DNA from: Chitinophaga sancti
Lineage (GTDB): Bacteria; Bacteroidota; Bacteroidia; Chitinophagales; Chitinophagaceae
Assembly (NCBI RefSeq): GCF_034087045.1
Contig: NZ_CP139247.1
Location: 186,001 to 250,000, forward strand
Direction of reading: 5' to 3'
DNA: 64,000 bases
Shown: in pieces, positions 9,284-18,648 of the stretch
Numbering within the stretch: the first letter of the stretch is position 1
Layout of the letters: each line of letters starts with the position of its first letter
Program-made: the position numbers and the translations under genes
Notes under the pieces: generated by a model
Told to the model about the DNA's origin: nothing
Databases searched by the model: none
What the model saw: only the letters and a program-made list of their open reading frames with translations

Positions 9284-10411
9284 ATGTCTGTAAATCCGGA
9301 ATATATTGAACAATTGGTGTTGGATGAAATTGCAGGGGTCATTACACCGGAAGACAGTGCTACTCTCAATAACCTCCTGGTGAAGGAACCGGAAGCGCTT
9401 GTCATTCGTAATGACCTGTACAAACAATATAGCGAACACCCCGCTCTCCACGACCTACCACGTACCCTTTCAGTTGAAAAGGTATGGGAAGGAATACGGA
9501 AGCAAAGGAAAGGGTATGCATTCCTCCGGGCAGCAATGGGAATAGCCGCTGCTATACTTGTCATATTTGGATCACATCTACTTTTTTCACCGGGTGCAAG
9601 AAAGCCTGCTTTGGCACAAAAAGAGCTGCCTGCAACCAATAATAATATTGTGCTGCGGTTACCAGGTGGCCAGGAGGTAAACCTGGGCAACTCACAGCAA
9701 AAAGTTCAGATTGGAGACTTAACCCTCCAAAACAAAGAAAAGAAACTATCCTATGTAGCCCCATCCCACTACGGCAACCAAATGGCTACGCTGGTAGTTC
9801 CACAAGGGAAAGATTACGCCCTCACCCTCTCCGATGGAACAGAAATTCAGCTGAATGCGGCTACCAAACTAAGTTTTCCTTTTTCTTTTGATGGTAAAAC
9901 AAGAGAGATCACCGTTAGTGGGGAAGCTTATGTAAAGGTGGCGCCAGATGCGATCAAACCCTTCTTTGTCCATTTACCTAATAGTACCATCCAGGTGCTG
10001 GGCACAGAATTCAATGTGAATACTTACGATATTGACCAGGAACGTGTATCCCTGGTAAAAGGGGCCATTAAATTAGGAACAAATAAAGACTCTATCCTTT
10101 TGCACCCGGGTTTTTCCGTTAGCTCTTCTCCGGAAGGTAATCTTCATGAAATACCTTTTGATGCAGAGGAAATACTCTCCTGGCGCCAGGGCATTTATAT
10201 TTTTCAGAATGCAAATGTCAATGACATGGCAAAGGTTATTACCAGGTGGTTCGGCATCCAGGTAATTGTTGACAACCCTATGAAAGCTCATCATAAATTC
10301 AGGGGCTCAATTAATAAGAACCAACCCATACACGTTTTCCTGGATGGTTTAAAATTCACAGGACAGTTTGATTATCATTTTGACAAAGACAGTGTTTTGC
10401 ATATGCAGTAA
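9284..10411 (+). CDS. FecR-family anti-sigma factor (second module)
   Basis: A 375-residue anti-sigma factor: cytoplasmic part about 1-84, one membrane segment about 85-104 (AMGIAAAILVIFGSHLLFS), FecR domain about 170-260 (LTLSDGTEIQLNAATKLSFP, VSGEAYVKVAPDAIKPFFVH, IQVLGTEFNVNTYD) and a DUF4974-like C-terminus. The opening residues (PEYIEQLVLDEIAGVITPED) closely resemble those of the FecR at 6025, showing that the two sigma/FecR modules are duplicates. It is tightly coupled to the sigma gene at 8697 and to the AraC-like gene at 10459 (47 bp). Confidence 0.93.
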   Translation: MSVNPEYIEQLVLDEIAGVITPEDSATLNNLLVKEPEALVIRNDLYKQYSEHPALHDLPRTLSVEKVWEGIRKQRKGYAFLRAAMGIAAAILVIFGSHLLFSPGARKPALAQKELPATNNNIVLRLPGGQEVNLGNSQQKVQIGDLTLQNKEKKLSYVAPSHYGNQMATLVVPQGKDYALTLSDGTEIQLNAATKLSFPFSFDGKTREITVSGEAYVKVAPDAIKPFFVHLPNSTIQVLGTEFNVNTYDIDQERVSLVKGAIKLGTNKDSILLHPGFSVSSSPEGNLHEIPFDAEEILSWRQGIYIFQNANVNDMAKVITRWFGIQVIVDNPMKAHHKFRGSINKNQPIHVFLDGLKFTGQFDYHFDKDSVLHMQ

Positions 10412-10458
10412 CCAACCATGATCTTATTGAAGATAACCCCTTTAAGTAGTAAGTATTC

Positions 10459-11445
10459 ATGCATTCCACATTAAATAACGTGAACAAAAGTTTACCACTG
10501 GAACGAACTGCCCGCAAATATCTGCCTGCAGCTACAATTCCATCCGAATACCAGCAAATACTGCTTCCTCAGGCAGGATATTACTTCCGGCAGGATCATG
10601 CCTGCGATATACTTTCTCAACATCTTCTTCTCGGCCCTTACTCTGTATGGTTGCATGATATCCTGGCGAAAGGTCCTATCCTGTTACGCTCCTTTACGCC
10701 TATTCCTGTTTTTGTATTGCAATTTATGTTCGAAGACAGTTTGCCAGTACCCAGGGCAGGATATATCCTGGAAGAACGTGAATGTAATGGTTTCTACCTC
10801 ACGCCAGGGCAATTGTACAGAATGCCCATGAACACCGGGAAAAAGATATTTTCATTTCATATTAATATTGAGCCCCTGGAAATGGAAGGGCTTGCTAAAA
10901 AATATCCCCAGGTTACCCATTTAACCACAGGCATTCACCCCAAGGTTAGTGCCTCTATTAATAATCACCCTTATCATATAAATGCGGTATGTGATATGCT
11001 GGTCAGGAAAATAATGACTTGCAAATACACAGGGGTAACCGCCAGGCACTTCCTCCAACGCTGTTGCACAGATATCCTGCTCAATTATGCGAAACAACAT
11101 ATTGATTCTCAAACGCCATTTATATATACCAGTATGCTAAGGGCAGATACCTACCATAACCTGTTTAATTATCTCTCGGATCATCCTCACAAAGTACACC
11201 CCTTGCCAGAAATTTCTTATATGTATAACATTCCGGTAGAAGAACTGGAACATGGTTTCGAACAACATTTTGCTATTTCCATCGCTGACTACCTGCACAT
11301 GGGGAAAATGATGATGATATGGCATGCTATACAGGAGAATGCTTTTCCACTTGAAGAAATCGCAAAAGTGACCAATTATAAACAAGTAGCCTCTATGCTA
11401 GAGGCTGTAGAAGAATATTATGGGTTCAATCCTGTGAATCATTAA
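10459..11445 (+). CDS. AraC-fold transcriptional regulator (paralogue 2 of 3)
   Basis: A 328-residue paralogue of 7217 and 11574, with the same N-terminal sensor-like region (LPQAGYYFRQDHACDILSQH, GPYSVWLHDILAKGP, EERECNGFYLTPGQ) and a C-terminal AraC-type region (HPLPEISYMYNIPVEELEHG ... ITNY-like second helix set: FPLEEIAKVTNYKQVASMLE). The helix that normally enters the DNA major groove is acidic here (PVEELEHGFEQHF), so the protein may be a ligand-sensing adaptor rather than a direct DNA binder. It lies in a run of four same-strand genes: sigma, fecR, this gene, and the paralogue at 11574. Confidence 0.72.
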   Translation: MHSTLNNVNKSLPLERTARKYLPAATIPSEYQQILLPQAGYYFRQDHACDILSQHLLLGPYSVWLHDILAKGPILLRSFTPIPVFVLQFMFEDSLPVPRAGYILEERECNGFYLTPGQLYRMPMNTGKKIFSFHINIEPLEMEGLAKKYPQVTHLTTGIHPKVSASINNHPYHINAVCDMLVRKIMTCKYTGVTARHFLQRCCTDILLNYAKQHIDSQTPFIYTSMLRADTYHNLFNYLSDHPHKVHPLPEISYMYNIPVEELEHGFEQHFAISIADYLHMGKMMMIWHAIQENAFPLEEIAKVTNYKQVASMLEAVEEYYGFNPVNH

Positions 11446-11573
11446 AATGCATGTTACCTTTTCTACACCTCTGCAATGGAAGTGATAATAAGATTGTCAT
11501 ATTGACTTATAGCTAGTAGTAGTTAACACCACCATTAACAGAGAAAAACATCCCTTAAAATAAAACATCTCCC

Positions 11574-12575
11574 ATGTTAACACATCCAGCGGGTAAAACC
11601 GAAAAGCTGTTCTATGTAGAGAAGGGTAAAACAGCATTTGACGACGTTTCAAGGCTTCCGGAAGAATACTTACAGCTTGTATTACCATATGCAGGCGTCT
11701 ATTTTGAACAAGATGCTGAATGTGATATCATTAGTCAGACGATTGCGCTGAGGCAATTCTCCTTTTGGATACAGGAAGTATATGCCCACGAAGCTCTAAT
11801 ATTATGTCCATTCGCACCCATTCCTATTTGGGCGTTACATTTTATGTATGATGCCAGTCTCCAGGTTCAGTTGTATGAAAATAAATCATTGGTACTGCAG
11901 GAAAGAGAGTGCAACCTGTTTAGCCTGGAATCAGATATCCATAAAGTGCCCCTGGTAAGGGGGCAAAAGTTATTATCCTGCCATATTAACATTTTACCTG
12001 AAAAATTCCAGGAGCTGGCAAGAAAGTATCCCTCTTTACGGAACCTGGCAAAGCTGAAATCACCTGGTGTAAGTGGTCCTTTGAATAAATACCCCTACCA
12101 CATCAACCAGGTATGCAATTTTATATTACGCAAAATGCTCACCTGCAGGCATATTAACTTCCCGGCAGAGTGCTTCCTGTTCAGATGTTGTCTCGACCTG
12201 TTCTTTAATTTTGCCCAGCAGGACAAGCAATTGCCCCTTGAAAGCAAACATGTGTTATACACCAATGAGCTGAACCAGTTATTCAATTTCGTAATTGAAA
12301 ATCCACACCAACCTTGTAGTACCAAACAATTAGCATTGTTGTTTGAAATACCTGAAGAAGAGTTAGCACCCGCATTTCTTTTACAATTCTCAACATCATT
12401 AAAGGATTTTATCCTGATGGTAAAAATGATGATGATCTTTGCATTACTAACAGAAAAAGGAACAAGTCTTACGGAAATTGCATCAGTAGCCGGGTTCAGG
12501 AACTGGGAGTCAATGAATACCGCATTTAATAATTATTACGAATGCGAATTGGAAGAACTAAGGCGGGCAATGTGA
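11574..12575 (+). CDS. AraC-fold transcriptional regulator (paralogue 3 of 3)
   Basis: A 333-residue third copy of the family (LPYAGVYFEQDAECDIISQT, LQERECNLFSLESDIHKVPL, LSCHINILPE; C-terminal AraC-type helices CSTKQLALLFEIPEEELAPA and TSLTEIASVAGFRNWESMNT). It follows paralogue 2 after 128 bp. Its 3' end overlaps by 40 bp the 3' end of the convergent MauE-like gene at 12536-12976, so the two transcripts are antisense over their tails. Confidence 0.72.
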   Translation: MLTHPAGKTEKLFYVEKGKTAFDDVSRLPEEYLQLVLPYAGVYFEQDAECDIISQTIALRQFSFWIQEVYAHEALILCPFAPIPIWALHFMYDASLQVQLYENKSLVLQERECNLFSLESDIHKVPLVRGQKLLSCHINILPEKFQELARKYPSLRNLAKLKSPGVSGPLNKYPYHINQVCNFILRKMLTCRHINFPAECFLFRCCLDLFFNFAQQDKQLPLESKHVLYTNELNQLFNFVIENPHQPCSTKQLALLFEIPEEELAPAFLLQFSTSLKDFILMVKMMMIFALLTEKGTSLTEIASVAGFRNWESMNTAFNNYYECELEELRRAM

Positions 12576-12976
12576 GGTCTTGACAGCCAGATAGCCAGTA
12601 TCGCTACAACAATAAAGAAGCTATTGAACACCAGGTGTTCTCTCCAGGACATGAGTTCAATAACACCGCCACAACTACAGGGAATGTGGGGGCTAAAGTT
12701 GAGGATTAATATGATATAAATTGTAAAGCCCAACATTAAGGCCAGGGAAGCATACAACCCCTTTAATCTAAAAGCAGGAATTAACAGGGCAATCGATACA
12801 AGAATTTCGGCAATAGGTACTACCCAGGCAATCCAACTAGCTACCGGTGCTAAAATCGGGGAGGTGGCGATTTGCTCGCTAAATACACTAAAGTCCATGA
12901 ATTTGCTAATGGCGGTGTATACAAACAATATGATAAACAGCATAGAGATGATCTCTATTATGGTACTTCTTTTCAT
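12536..12976 (-). CDS. MauE/DoxX-family redox-associated inner-membrane protein
   Basis: A 146-residue protein with about four membrane segments (near 8-26, 45-66, 74-93 and 112-130). Before the last segment it carries IPCSCGG (Cys100, Cys102), the paired-cysteine signature of the MauE/DoxX redox family, whose founding member MauE is needed for disulfide formation during methylamine dehydrogenase biogenesis. A close paralogue lies at 24271-24723. Small exported proteins with four cysteines are encoded nearby (13324, 13638, 19804, 22866), so a role in disulfide chemistry of such exported peptides is a reasonable inference, not shown by the sequence itself. Confidence 0.85.
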   Translation of the reverse strand: MKRSTIIEIISMLFIILFVYTAISKFMDFSVFSEQIATSPILAPVASWIAWVVPIAEILVSIALLIPAFRLKGLYASLALMLGFTIYIILILNFSPHIPCSCGGVIELMSWREHLVFNSFFIVVAILAIWLSRPHIARLSSSNSHS

Positions 12977-13323
12977 AATTGGGGAATACTTGCTTTAAGA
13001 ACTACAACGATAAAGGTAATGGTGCAGGAGGATTGTATACTTAGGAGAAACATGCGAAAGTTTGGAGGCGTGAGCTGGTAATAATAAACAGGTACTCCAA
13101 AGCACACTGCGTCAAAATTACCGTACTTTTAATTATCCGGTTAAACATCTCATAGCGAAGGGATGGAGAACGCAGAGCAATTATACCGAACAACCAGTCC
13201 AACATTGTCAGTTACCTTCGGGAGAAGTTACCAACTACCACTTTTTCACACGGAGTTAATACCAGGTAGTAATTTCATTACATCAAAGTTTAGCTTTTTT
13301 GAATTACAAAAAGCATTCAAACT
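12977..13323. other. 347-bp intergenic region between divergent genes
   Basis: No gene seen. It must hold the promoters of the MauE-like gene (minus) and of the small exported protein gene (plus). I see no convincing operator, hairpin or repeat. Confidence 0.5.
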
Positions 13324-13557
13324 ATGAAAGCTAGAGTAATCGCCATGACCATGGCTGCCTTTACAGTGCTGGGAGCTTTATTTGCTTTCAAGGCATATAA
13401 GGAAGCTTATGCTGGCACGCTGTACTGTTCTTACACCACTTCATTGAGTTGTACTGCTGCTCAAAGTGGAAGTATTACCACCTCACCGTACATTGGAGGT
13501 TATTGTACTACAGGGTTTGGAGCACCTTGTACAACAATGGTATATATAACTGCATAA
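13324..13557 (+). CDS. small exported four-cysteine protein
   Basis: A 77-residue product with a basic N-terminus and hydrophobic segment (about 7-22, VIAMTMAAFTVLGALFAF), so probably a cleaved signal peptide. The mature part carries four cysteines spaced C-x7-C-x17-C-x7-C and is rich in Ser, Thr, Tyr and Gly. The minus-strand neighbour at 13638 has nearly the same spacing, so these are two divergent copies of one family. General shape fits short exported Bacteroidota families such as DUF6520, which I cannot confirm. It is followed by a strong terminator at 13571 and so is a single-gene transcript. Confidence 0.75.
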   Translation: MKARVIAMTMAAFTVLGALFAFKAYKEAYAGTLYCSYTTSLSCTAAQSGSITTSPYIGGYCTTGFGAPCTTMVYITA

Positions 13558-13570
13558 AATCGGTAAAAGT

Positions 13571-13620
13571 AAAGGCTGACCAAAAGCGATTGCAAACTTT
13601 TTTGGTCAGCCTTTTTATTT
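13571..13620 (+). terminator. strong Rho-independent terminator
   Basis: AAAGGCTGACCAAAA (13571-13585) is perfectly complementary to TTTTGGTCAGCCTTT (13600-13614), a 15-bp stem with a 14-nt loop, followed by T-rich sequence. It ends the transcript of the small exported protein gene at 13324 and could also serve the convergent gene at 13638. Confidence 0.9.
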
Positions 13621-13637
13621 TAGTTGAATAAAATCGA

Positions 13638-13871
13638 TCAAGGATCCTTTACTACAAGTACTAACGTACAACCATTGGCTTTTACAGTATTACAATACCC
13701 AAAATACGGACCAGGGTTGACAGGCACAAAATTCGGAATTGTTTTTGTGCAAATACCGGGGTTATTCCACTTGGCACAATAAATAACTCCTGAACCTCTC
13801 TTTTCCGTAAAGGATACTAATCCTACTACGGCTGAAAATGCAAAAAGAAATTTCAAGTACAGAAATTTCAT
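13638..13871 (-). CDS. small exported four-cysteine protein (divergent copy)
   Basis: From the ATG at 13871 the product is 77 residues, the same length as its convergent neighbour at 13324. An upstream in-frame start at 13913 would add 14 residues before the hydrophobic segment and is less likely. After the signal-like segment (LYLKFLFAFSAVVGLVSF) the mature part has four cysteines spaced C-x8-C-x18-C-x7-C, close to the C-x7-C-x17-C-x7-C of the 13324 product. Function unknown; the conserved spacing suggests two disulfides. Confidence 0.72.
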   Translation of the reverse strand: MKFLYLKFLFAFSAVVGLVSFTEKRGSGVIYCAKWNNPGICTKTIPNFVPVNPGPYFGYCNTVKANGCTLVLVVKDP

Positions 13872-14312
13872 ATTTGTTCCATCTTTGTTAAAAAGGAATT
13901 TAAATTTTCCCATAAGGAATAATTTAAGGAATTGGCCTACACTTAAAGGATAGTCATCTCAATATACTGGTCGTAGGCTTAACCAGTTATGAGATAAGGA
14001 TAGTGCAGATTTTGTTTGATAGCCATTCTTTGATTAAACATTCATTTTTTGGATAGCGAAGGAAAATTCGGAGTAAAGGTAAGATGAGGTAGGGGATATT
14101 GGATTGGAGACAGGGAATATTAAGTTTGGTATCAATAATATGGAATAATGTGATTGGCTGGAAAGTAAAAGTTAAATATAGTAATGATTATAATGTAGGG
14201 ATGGGCCAAGTTTATGGTATCGGGAAAATCAACAGCTTGGATTCAGGTTCTACTTCATCAAGGTTCAATCTATAGCTTAGTCCAGGCTTTAAATAAAAAT
14301 ATCCAACTTAAA
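13872..14312. other. intergenic region without recognised genes
   Basis: About 440 bp upstream of the small exported protein gene (13638, minus). No coding sequence, repeat or operator recognised apart from the hairpin at 14313-14364 described separately. Confidence 0.5.
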
Positions 14313-14364
14313 TTTATAAGCAGACTTTCAACTGTTTAGCCGCTTGAAAGTCTGCTTATAAAAT
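14313..14364 (-). terminator. long perfect hairpin after the DUF262 operon
   Basis: TATAAGCAGACTTTCAA (14315-14331) is perfectly complementary to TTGAAAGTCTGCTTATA (14344-14360), a 17-bp stem with a 12-nt loop, flanked by A/T runs on both sides. It lies 8 bp beyond the stop codon of the DUF262 gene (14372), so it is the likely terminator of that operon and could work in both directions. Confidence 0.85.
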
Positions 14365-14371
14365 TTATATT

Positions 14372-16780
14372 CTATTCAATCATCTCAGGATTCTTCTTTT
14401 GGGTGTCCATAAAATTTCGAATTTTAAAAAGCATACTCTCTTGATTGTCTTCATCAAAAATTTCGCTTGAAATTCTATCAACAAATGGTTCTACTCCATC
14501 AATTGATTCCACCAATGAATACCCATAACTGAATTCCATTTCTTGTATTTCAGACGGCTCCAAATCTTCCAATAAATGAAACACCAACCTCCCATCACTC
14601 AAAAAATTAGCTACAAGCGTTTCCGAATCCAATTTTTTATATAACGTCACATCATAATCCCAGTAAAATGGCGTCTCCCCACATTGCTTATGGGTAGTAA
14701 AATCAAATCGTTGAATCATAAGCGTAATGATCTCATTTCGAAAAGAATTAAGCATTACCCTATCATACCAGCTTCCTGGTCTATGTACATATAAATTATT
14801 CTCATACCATTTAAGCTCAATCCCTTTATCTGCGTGTAAATTCTGCAACCAATCATGAAAATCCGCCGGCTGGTACAATTTTTCATGCATATGCCTGGCT
14901 AAAGTAAAAAAATTAGGTTCATCTAAAGCAGAAGGCCTGTCTATTAATTCATTCATCAATTCTACTTGCGCAGCCTCGTCTGGCAACGAACAAATAGATT
15001 GAATGAAGTCCATGGCCTTAGGGTTTCTTCGTAATATCAATCTCCAATTATCAGTATAATCCTTTAAATTCATCATTAATAAATCACTCCAGGTTTGAAC
15101 CTGCGAAATATATGCTCTCATCAGCATATAATCTTTAGCGAAAGGTCCTTGAGGTCCAGCCCCTGAAAACATTTTCATCGCCAAATCACTTCTATGCAAA
15201 AATCCATTCACATCTTCATCATCCGACAATAGAAATCTAATATTACCCATAAATAAAGGATGTCCTTCCGCCTTAACCAGTAAAGGTTCCCAATCACCGT
15301 TTGATAATATCAATTTCGCCTTCGCCACCTCTTCTAATAATTGGTTCTTAAGAAACGAGCTTTCCGTTTTAATAATTTCTTCACATGCTGGTTGCAATAA
15401 GAAACTATAAATATCTTCCACCCCCACAGCCATTTTATCTACCAATCTCATTACTCTCCACATATTTTGAGAACTACGTACATCAGGGTCAATCGCCAGG
15501 TTCCAGACGACTCTTAACCATCGTTGCATTGCCACCCTATCATAAGGTATTTCCTCCAAAAAACGTGTCACACTATAATAGATAATACGCTGGGGAAATG
15601 TGGCATTCTCCTCAAAAAAATGCCACCTTTGCCTGGTTGGCCACGCAGGTTGAAGCAACTCATTAATCTCACTGTGATGAATACTAAGCCCATCTAATAC
15701 CCTTTCGATTTTCGAAACTACGTCACTATTCTCAAACACTTTTGCAAATTCATCAAAGCCGGTATACCTCTCTTGGTCATTGGCCACAAACCTCTCCCAA
15801 AATGGTTTCTGGTGTTCAAGACTATTAAGATAAGAGGGAGTAATTCCCATAAAATGATGAAAAAGGTACCAATTCCAAAAGCGAAAATAACCTCCATCTA
15901 CCACCTTACCAATATTGGGATCATTATCCTCCGCATAATTCCAGAAAAGGCGTGTCCATTCATTATCCAATTTTAGGCTAAAAGCCATATGATAGCTCAT
16001 TTCTCTCCCATCATACACTACTCGTTTAGCAAATAATGGATGTGCGCCATTAGCTTTTCCCTGCATCCACTTTATAAGATCCGCTTTAAAATTTTCAAAA
16101 TCTGATAGCTGTTTCCCTCTTGCATTCATTTTAATATACAGCTCATCTGTCAGGCTAAAACTCTTAAGCGGAAGAATATAAAACGTTACGTTACTCAGCA
16201 ATGGGAATAATTGCCGACCTTCTTGTTCATAACGTTCATGTATGTCATCAAGAACAACTAACATTGATGCTACGGTAGGATTTAAACGGTATACCTCATA
16301 ATACCAGGCTGAATTACCGATTTCTTTAGAAGGTAATATATCAAACGACAATCGAATACTACATAGCCGCTCACAAAATTCCCTGGCACTTGCCCTGGTA
16401 GAATAAGAAAAACGTGAAAGCAAATCACACATATTGGTTAGCTCCTGGCCATATAATTCACGATTTGAGATATACCAATACAAAAGAAAGAGTGCAGTAA
16501 GGCGTTGTTGTCCATCCAAGGGAATTAATATCTGCTTTCCATCCAATTCTTCAATCGCCCCATAAATAAAATCCAGTTCAAAGTTATCACCACTTATAAC
16601 AGCATTAAACAAAGCATCCAAAAATCGCTTCCGAATCCTATACTCCTGGGGCCTACCCTGCGCATAATCTCTCTGGATCATAGGTATTTGAATCCCTTGT
16701 AAATTATACGTATAAGCGTTTCCTTGTTCAAGTACATCTATAGTACCATTCAGCAAATCAGGTAGTGTATATTTACGCAT
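14372..16780 (-). CDS. large DUF262-domain protein (GmrSD-like restriction, second subunit)
   Basis: An 802-residue protein with an N-terminal DUF262 (ParB-like NTPase) domain: QIPMIQRDYAQGR at about 31-43 and the family signature LDGQQRL at 88-94. GmrS-type DUF262 domains use NTP hydrolysis in modification-dependent (type IV) restriction, classically of glucosylated hydroxymethylcytosine DNA. The long C-terminal part (about 330-800) is not recognised, and no clear DUF1524 HNH motif is visible in it. Its start overlaps the stop of the upstream DUF262 gene by 8 bp, so the two are translationally coupled and probably act as a pair. Confidence is high for DUF262 and low for target specificity. 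Confidence 0.85.
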   Translation of the reverse strand: MRKYTLPDLLNGTIDVLEQGNAYTYNLQGIQIPMIQRDYAQGRPQEYRIRKRFLDALFNAVISGDNFELDFIYGAIEELDGKQILIPLDGQQRLTALFLLYWYISNRELYGQELTNMCDLLSRFSYSTRASAREFCERLCSIRLSFDILPSKEIGNSAWYYEVYRLNPTVASMLVVLDDIHERYEQEGRQLFPLLSNVTFYILPLKSFSLTDELYIKMNARGKQLSDFENFKADLIKWMQGKANGAHPLFAKRVVYDGREMSYHMAFSLKLDNEWTRLFWNYAEDNDPNIGKVVDGGYFRFWNWYLFHHFMGITPSYLNSLEHQKPFWERFVANDQERYTGFDEFAKVFENSDVVSKIERVLDGLSIHHSEINELLQPAWPTRQRWHFFEENATFPQRIIYYSVTRFLEEIPYDRVAMQRWLRVVWNLAIDPDVRSSQNMWRVMRLVDKMAVGVEDIYSFLLQPACEEIIKTESSFLKNQLLEEVAKAKLILSNGDWEPLLVKAEGHPLFMGNIRFLLSDDEDVNGFLHRSDLAMKMFSGAGPQGPFAKDYMLMRAYISQVQTWSDLLMMNLKDYTDNWRLILRRNPKAMDFIQSICSLPDEAAQVELMNELIDRPSALDEPNFFTLARHMHEKLYQPADFHDWLQNLHADKGIELKWYENNLYVHRPGSWYDRVMLNSFRNEIITLMIQRFDFTTHKQCGETPFYWDYDVTLYKKLDSETLVANFLSDGRLVFHLLEDLEPSEIQEMEFSYGYSLVESIDGVEPFVDRISSEIFDEDNQESMLFKIRNFMDTQKKNPEMIE

Positions 16781-18644
16781 GTTGAGTAATTGACTGGGGT
16801 TTATTAGGTAAAAATCGTTCCAGGGTCTTCACAATGGCATTTCTATAGTCCTTCACATCCTCACTTGTCCAGGTTGACGGGGTATTGCCAGCATGATCAT
16901 AATACTTCAGGAAAACATTTCTCGTACACACCGGGATAAACACCCCCGCTTTATCTTTTTCTATAATAATTCTCCGTTTGGTAGTAAAAAGTGCATTGCC
17001 ATAAGCTCTATTGGTACCGGCATCCAATAATGCAAGGTTACCTATATTATCTTTCACAAGCTCATCATTCCTATCTTCCTTTGCAATTTTTGTAATCGCT
17101 GTAAATAAATTCTCAAACGGCTCCTTGCTAGCCTCATTATCCAGAAAGTTTCTAACCTTGAGTAGTAATGATTCATCAATATTTTCAAGGTCTACCAGGG
17201 CATTTTCCAGCCACTCTTTTCTGGCATCCTTAGTATGTAATTCATTTTCCGTGAGGGAATCTATATGCTCCACGTCCCACCCCTTGCCAATACTCACACC
17301 ATTATATGCTTCAAATGGGAATTTCAAAATAATACTGTTTTTCTTACATTGCTGTACAATACTTTCAATATTAAAAAGCAGTAATAGTTGCCGGACCTTT
17401 TCGTAGTCCTTATTGTAGGTAAGATCAAGGAAAATATCCTGGTTAGTTGGATCAAGGGCCCACTTGACAGTACTGAACAACGATCTTATTTTTTGCTCTA
17501 ACATATTTGTGATTGCCTCACGGCTGGGCAATTTTTCATTAACAATCGCCTTATAAATCCTGGATAGGGGCTCATTATTACACGCCACCCAAAATCCCAC
17601 ATAATGGTACCACACAGGGGTGTTATACCATTCCTGCACCTGCCTGAAGCATCCTATCACCACTCCCCAGATCCTCTTCATATCATCATAAGTCTTATTT
17701 TTATATAATAATTGATAAAAATAACGGAAGGTGGCATGATCATCTGTCCCAATAAGTTCGACTAATTGCGGGTCTTCCGCTATCGCTACTTCTTTTAAAA
17801 GATCCAGCAGCAATTCTATACGACAAGGTCTATTTGAAGGATACTTATTCAAGAAGGCCCAAAACAAGGGTTGTTGCAAAGCATTTTCAATTTCATCCCA
17901 TTCATTAGCAATCTCTAATTGACGAAGTCGGGCTAGCTCGTTTTTATCTGGTCCAAAATTGGTCTTTTGAAGAAATAATGCCTTAATAAGCTCCGCATTA
18001 CTAAGAGGGATTTTCCCAAGATTGATCCTCACAAAACTATCAATAGGATTTTCCATAGGATTCAATTCATACCAAATGATTTGGGCGACCCCTTCACTTT
18101 GTTGTGTTTGCTTATCATACACAAGCATGCGTAACATACTTTCTCTGGCATCCCTTGGTATATCCTGCTTTTCAAACCATAATCTAACAGCAGTATATGC
18201 CCTACTCATATGATACAGGTCAATATCATGTCCTACATTTTCTTCAATTCGCTGTAAAAACTGCTCGGATTCCATTCGGGTTTGATAATGTATACTATAC
18301 ACCTCTTTCTTATATTCACTCTTCAGTGTAGCCCCTCTCAAATGAGTTGCAATTAGATACTCCATTAATATCCTAATGGTTGTAAGCCTTTGCTGCCCAT
18401 CAACAACCTCCCACCCTGAAATTTCAGCATTAGTTTCATTACTCCAGGTAGACTTCTTCACGACAATGGGCTGTAAGCAATAAAACTCCTCAATGCTCTT
18501 TTTCTTTTTTGCGAAACTGAATAGATCCTCCAATAAATCATTGACATGCTGAGGGCTCCAACGATATCCTCTCTGGTAAGAAGGTATAAAGAATTGCTTT
18601 CCTAATAGGTCTGCTATTGAAAGCAACATAAGTGATTGTGCCAT
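16773..18644 (-). CDS. DUF262 + DUF1524 (GmrSD-like) restriction protein
   Basis: A 623-residue protein with an N-terminal DUF262 domain (FFIPSYQRGYRWSPQHVNDL from about residue 18; VVDGQQRLTTIRIL at 80-93) and a C-terminal DUF1524-like HNH nuclease region (KGWDVEHIDSL, then GNLALLDAGTNRAYGNALF and a terminal KRRII.EKD block). This is the complete GmrSD architecture in one chain. It is the first gene of a two-gene minus-strand operon; the second gene encodes another, larger DUF262 protein. The operon lies between small exported-peptide genes, and upstream is a long non-coding block (18649-19085) that is duplicated at 20210-20650. Confidence 0.9.
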   Translation of the reverse strand: MAQSLMLLSIADLLGKQFFIPSYQRGYRWSPQHVNDLLEDLFSFAKKKKSIEEFYCLQPIVVKKSTWSNETNAEISGWEVVDGQQRLTTIRILMEYLIATHLRGATLKSEYKKEVYSIHYQTRMESEQFLQRIEENVGHDIDLYHMSRAYTAVRLWFEKQDIPRDARESMLRMLVYDKQTQQSEGVAQIIWYELNPMENPIDSFVRINLGKIPLSNAELIKALFLQKTNFGPDKNELARLRQLEIANEWDEIENALQQPLFWAFLNKYPSNRPCRIELLLDLLKEVAIAEDPQLVELIGTDDHATFRYFYQLLYKNKTYDDMKRIWGVVIGCFRQVQEWYNTPVWYHYVGFWVACNNEPLSRIYKAIVNEKLPSREAITNMLEQKIRSLFSTVKWALDPTNQDIFLDLTYNKDYEKVRQLLLLFNIESIVQQCKKNSIILKFPFEAYNGVSIGKGWDVEHIDSLTENELHTKDARKEWLENALVDLENIDESLLLKVRNFLDNEASKEPFENLFTAITKIAKEDRNDELVKDNIGNLALLDAGTNRAYGNALFTTKRRIIIEKDKAGVFIPVCTRNVFLKYYDHAGNTPSTWTSEDVKDYRNAIVKTLERFLPNKPQSITQHA

Positions 18645-18648
18645 ATTT

